Source: Nitrospirales bacterium (GTDB taxonomy: Bacteria > Nitrospirota > Nitrospiria > Nitrospirales > UBA8639). Taken from it: a stretch of 8,333 nt of DNA. Each line of letters opens with the position of its first letter. The stretch's first letter is position 1. The notes beneath the pieces were generated by a model. The model was not told where the DNA came from and searched no databases. It was given only the letters and a program-made list of their open reading frames with translations. The stretch covers positions 1-8,333 of the forward strand of contig JACDDF010000067.1 in assembly GCA_013817135.1 (NCBI GenBank). The letters are read 5' to 3'. Shown here piece after piece: positions 6,746 through 8,333 of the stretch. Made by a program: the position numbers and the translations under genes.

Positions 6746-6775
6746 ATGGCAGGGTTGAGCCGAAAAGGATTCTAA
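6746..6775 (+). other. 9-codon short frame just before the deacetylase-like gene
   Basis: ATG 6746 opens MAGLSRKGF and stops at TAA 6773-6775, three bases before ATG 6779. A GAGG lies at 6731-6734. Because the following gene has its own AAGGA (6765-6769, inside this frame), the short frame is not needed for its translation and may be chance. Confidence 0.12.
6765..6769 (+). promoter_or_regulatory. Ribosome-binding site of the deacetylase-like gene
   Basis: AAGGA (within AAAAGGAT) ends 9 bases before ATG 6779. An in-frame TAA at 6773-6775 rules out any earlier start, so this site fixes the start of the gene. Confidence 0.6.
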
Positions 6776-6778
6776 AAA

Positions 6779-7549
6779 ATGGTTTGTCTGACAGGGGATG
6801 TGCACCAACGCTCGTATCGCGGAACCGATACGCCATTTTCTGCTCAAACAGAAGTCGCGTTAGCCGGAAAATATTGCGAAATTGCCGGGAAATACGGAGT
6901 GAAAGTCACGCTGTTTTTTACCGGGAAAGCCTGTCAGGAAGAACCGGACAGGGTGAAGATCCTATCGGGTCTGCCGCATTGCGAAATTGGTGGGCATACC
7001 TTCGCGGCCTTTCGAGATCCGTTATCTCGCATATTCAAGAAAATGTATGGCACGCCATGGGGCACCACTGCGCACCAACTTCGTGATATTCAGCGGACCA
7101 TTGCCAGCATTCAGCAGGTGACGGGTCAACGAATTCAGATCTGGCGAAACCATAGTTATATACGGACAGTCGAAACTGATCATTTGTTAGAATCCTGTGG
7201 AATCCATGTGGTGTCCGATGAGGTATCTGATTCGAAAATATCTGCCGAATGGCTGCGTCCCGGCTATCGTTCGGTTCCGATGAATGTTCTGCCTGATCAC
7301 GAACATGTATTACATGGAAAATATCAACATGGGAAAACCAAGCCGGATCGTCTTACCCAACGGGTGACTATCACGGAATGGTCCGACTGCGTAAAGACGA
7401 GTATACGGAGTATATGTGAGCAAGGAGGAACCGCGACGGTTCTTGCCCATCCGATGTGCATGGAAGTTGCCGATGGCATGGCGGTGTTTGAGGAGCTTTG
7501 TCAGGATATCAAGCAGTATGGGACGGTTTGGGTATCAGAAGTCCAGTGA
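6779..7549 (+). CDS. Divergent polysaccharide deacetylase (NodB-like) family protein
   Basis: A 256-residue protein with the layout of a carbohydrate esterase 4 / NodB-like domain, but loosely matching motifs. Visible: MVCLTGDVHQ at the very N-terminus (D7, H9), in place of motif TFDD; VKVTLFFTGKAC (41-52), the usual 'ATFF' strand; CEIGGHTFAAF (68-78) with H73, in place of H[ST]xxH and lacking the second His; IWRNHSY (121-127) with R123, in place of the RxP(Y/F) loop; VVSDEVSD (D147); ATVLAHPMCM (219-228) with H224, the final catalytic-His motif. There is no signal peptide or membrane segment, so it should act in the cytoplasm. Lying between core glycosyltransferases, it may remove N-acetyl from a core sugar before extension, as the unrelated-context example WabN does in Klebsiella core (inference). 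Alternatively it may be a non-catalytic family member. Start ATG 6779 is fixed by an upstream in-frame stop and AAGGA. Confidence 0.75.
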   Translation: MVCLTGDVHQRSYRGTDTPFSAQTEVALAGKYCEIAGKYGVKVTLFFTGKACQEEPDRVKILSGLPHCEIGGHTFAAFRDPLSRIFKKMYGTPWGTTAHQLRDIQRTIASIQQVTGQRIQIWRNHSYIRTVETDHLLESCGIHVVSDEVSDSKISAEWLRPGYRSVPMNVLPDHEHVLHGKYQHGKTKPDRLTQRVTITEWSDCVKTSIRSICEQGGTATVLAHPMCMEVADGMAVFEELCQDIKQYGTVWVSEVQ

Positions 7550-7601
7550 AGAAGGTGCAGTTTTTAAATGAAAAATGCCGAATGGCGAGATGTGAGAGGG
7601 G

Positions 7602-7715
7602 ATGCCCAATGTGGAGAGCCCAATTGACGGTGATGGATCATTCAAAACTCTGCGCGGGGATAGCCTTTCCTTATTACTCATGGTGGTTCTAGATAACGGA
7701 TGGCTCATATCATGA
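7602..7715 (+). other. 37-codon short frame filling the gap before the last glycosyltransferase
   Basis: The 160-base gap after the deacetylase-like gene contains an open frame from ATG 7602 to TGA 7713-7715 whose stop overlaps ATG 7712 of the next gene as ATGA. It starts MPNVESPIDG and has a short hydrophobic run (LSLLLMVVL) near the end. A GAGAGG (7594-7599) lies only 2 bases from the ATG, closer than ideal. A second, unrelated 19-codon frame (7568-7627, GAAGG upstream) also occurs in the gap. I recognise neither product. No clear promoter or terminator was found here. Confidence 0.22.
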
Positions 7716-8333
7716 AGAACCAGAATAGTCCTGCCCAAGATAGTGCCACTTCGGTTAAGCGGGAAACGGTCTCTTGTGCCGTGGTGGCATTCAACGAAGA
7801 GAAGAATCTTCAGCCTTGCTTGGAAAGCGCGAAGTGGATGGATGAAATTGTCGTGGTGGATTCATTTAGTACGGATCGCACCATGGATATTGCCAGAACG
7901 TTTACGGACAAGATTTTTCAACGGCCCTGGCCAGGGTTTGGAGATCAAAAAAATTATGCGATGGACCAGGCTTCCACGGACTGGGTCTTTATTTTAGATT
8001 CCGACGAACGCATTCCGTCTGCACTGCAGGCTGAGATCGAAGCCGTGCTGTCTGCCGGTTCCAAGGATGGGCCAGTGGCGTATTATGTTCCTCGCCATAA
8101 TTATTATTTTGGTTCGTTGGTGTTGAACGCCGGGTGTTACCCCGATTATCAATTGCGTCTGTTCCGCCGGGGAATCGGCCATTTGGATGACGCGGAGCCA
8201 CACAATAAATTCATATTTTCAGGAGAATCCGCCTATCTCTCGTGTCCATTGGTGCACCTGACGAGGCCCACGCTTCACAATTATTTTGAGAAATTTCCGA
8301 ACTTCACCACGCTGGCCGCTCAAGACCGGGCAC
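7712..8333 (+). CDS. Second WaaE/KdtX-type family 2 glycosyltransferase (3' end outside window)
   Basis: The frame is open to the right edge, giving 207 residues of a protein probably about 260 long. Visible blocks: SCAVVAFNEEKNLQPCLESA (21-40); IVVVDSFSTDRT (46-57); GDQKNYAM; WVFILDSDERI with the metal-binding D96-x-D98; YYVPRHNYYFG; NAGCYPDYQLRLFRR (139-153). It is a clear paralog of the gene at 4744, but its acceptor-side block reads DAEPHNKF (160-167) where the other has LVHEGYEL, so it probably adds to a different acceptor. Start: ATG 7712 has GGA at 7698-7700 and overlaps the short upstream frame. ATG 7700, in frame and just after an in-frame TAA (7694-7696), would add four residues and cannot be excluded. 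Donor sugar unknown. Confidence 0.88.
   Translation, partial: MKNQNSPAQDSATSVKRETVSCAVVAFNEEKNLQPCLESAKWMDEIVVVDSFSTDRTMDIARTFTDKIFQRPWPGFGDQKNYAMDQASTDWVFILDSDERIPSALQAEIEAVLSAGSKDGPVAYYVPRHNYYFGSLVLNAGCYPDYQLRLFRRGIGHLDDAEPHNKFIFSGESAYLSCPLVHLTRPTLHNYFEKFPNFTTLAAQDRA

Noticed and set aside
7498..7692. 64-codon + strand frame crossing the end of the deacetylase-like gene
   Set aside because: It starts out of frame inside that gene, has no ribosome site or similarity, and ends before the next gene without a coupling arrangement.
7624..7695. Possible promoter parts in the last gap (TTGACG at 7624, TAGATA at 7690)
   Set aside because: Neither has a partner element at 16-18 bases that resembles the consensus, so no promoter is called.

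Overview
The window is a single-strand run of lipopolysaccharide (LPS) inner-core and outer-core genes, all on the + strand, from a Gram-negative (diderm) bacterium. Lipid A and Kdo/heptose genes require an outer membrane. Base composition looks moderately G+C-rich by eye. The gene order (waaA-lpxK-waaF-gmhB-waaC followed by glycosyltransferases) and the flavour of the proteins remind me of Nitrospirota (Nitrospira-like) genomes. That taxon is an inference from memory, not something the sequence proves.

Layout. 1-610: C-terminal part of the Kdo transferase WaaA, cut by the left edge. 672-1772: lipid A 4'-kinase LpxK with a GTG start. 1841-2926: GT9 heptosyltransferase, WaaF-like. 2923-3525: heptose bisphosphate phosphatase GmhB, overlapping waaF by ATGA. 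3613-4713: second GT9 heptosyltransferase, WaaC-like. 4744-5511: family 2 glycosyltransferase of the WaaE/KdtX type. 5516-6721: family 4 glycosyltransferase. 6779-7549: divergent NodB/polysaccharide-deacetylase-like protein. 7712-8333: second WaaE-type family 2 glycosyltransferase, cut by the right edge. No gap between genes reaches 300 bases; the longest, 7550-7711, is about 160. I saw no RNA gene, mobile element, CRISPR array or convincing terminator, and the spacing fits one operon.

How the genes fit together. LpxK phosphorylates the lipid A disaccharide to lipid IVA. WaaA adds Kdo to it. GmhB helps make the activated heptose donor. The WaaC-like and WaaF-like enzymes add the first and second heptose. 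The family 2 and family 4 glycosyltransferases probably extend the core, and the deacetylase-like protein, which has no signal peptide, may trim an N-acetyl group from a core sugar in the cytoplasm. The genes for earlier heptose steps (gmhA, hldE) are not in this window.

The least expected observation is in the gaps. Several gaps hold a very short open frame that ends in a 4-base overlap with the next gene's start codon (before lpxK, before waaF, before the last glycosyltransferase) or ends just upstream of it. The clearest case is an AGGAGGAG ribosome site that serves only an 8-codon frame, whose stop overlaps the GTG of lpxK. These may be translational relays for genes lacking a good ribosome site of their own, but chance is not excluded.
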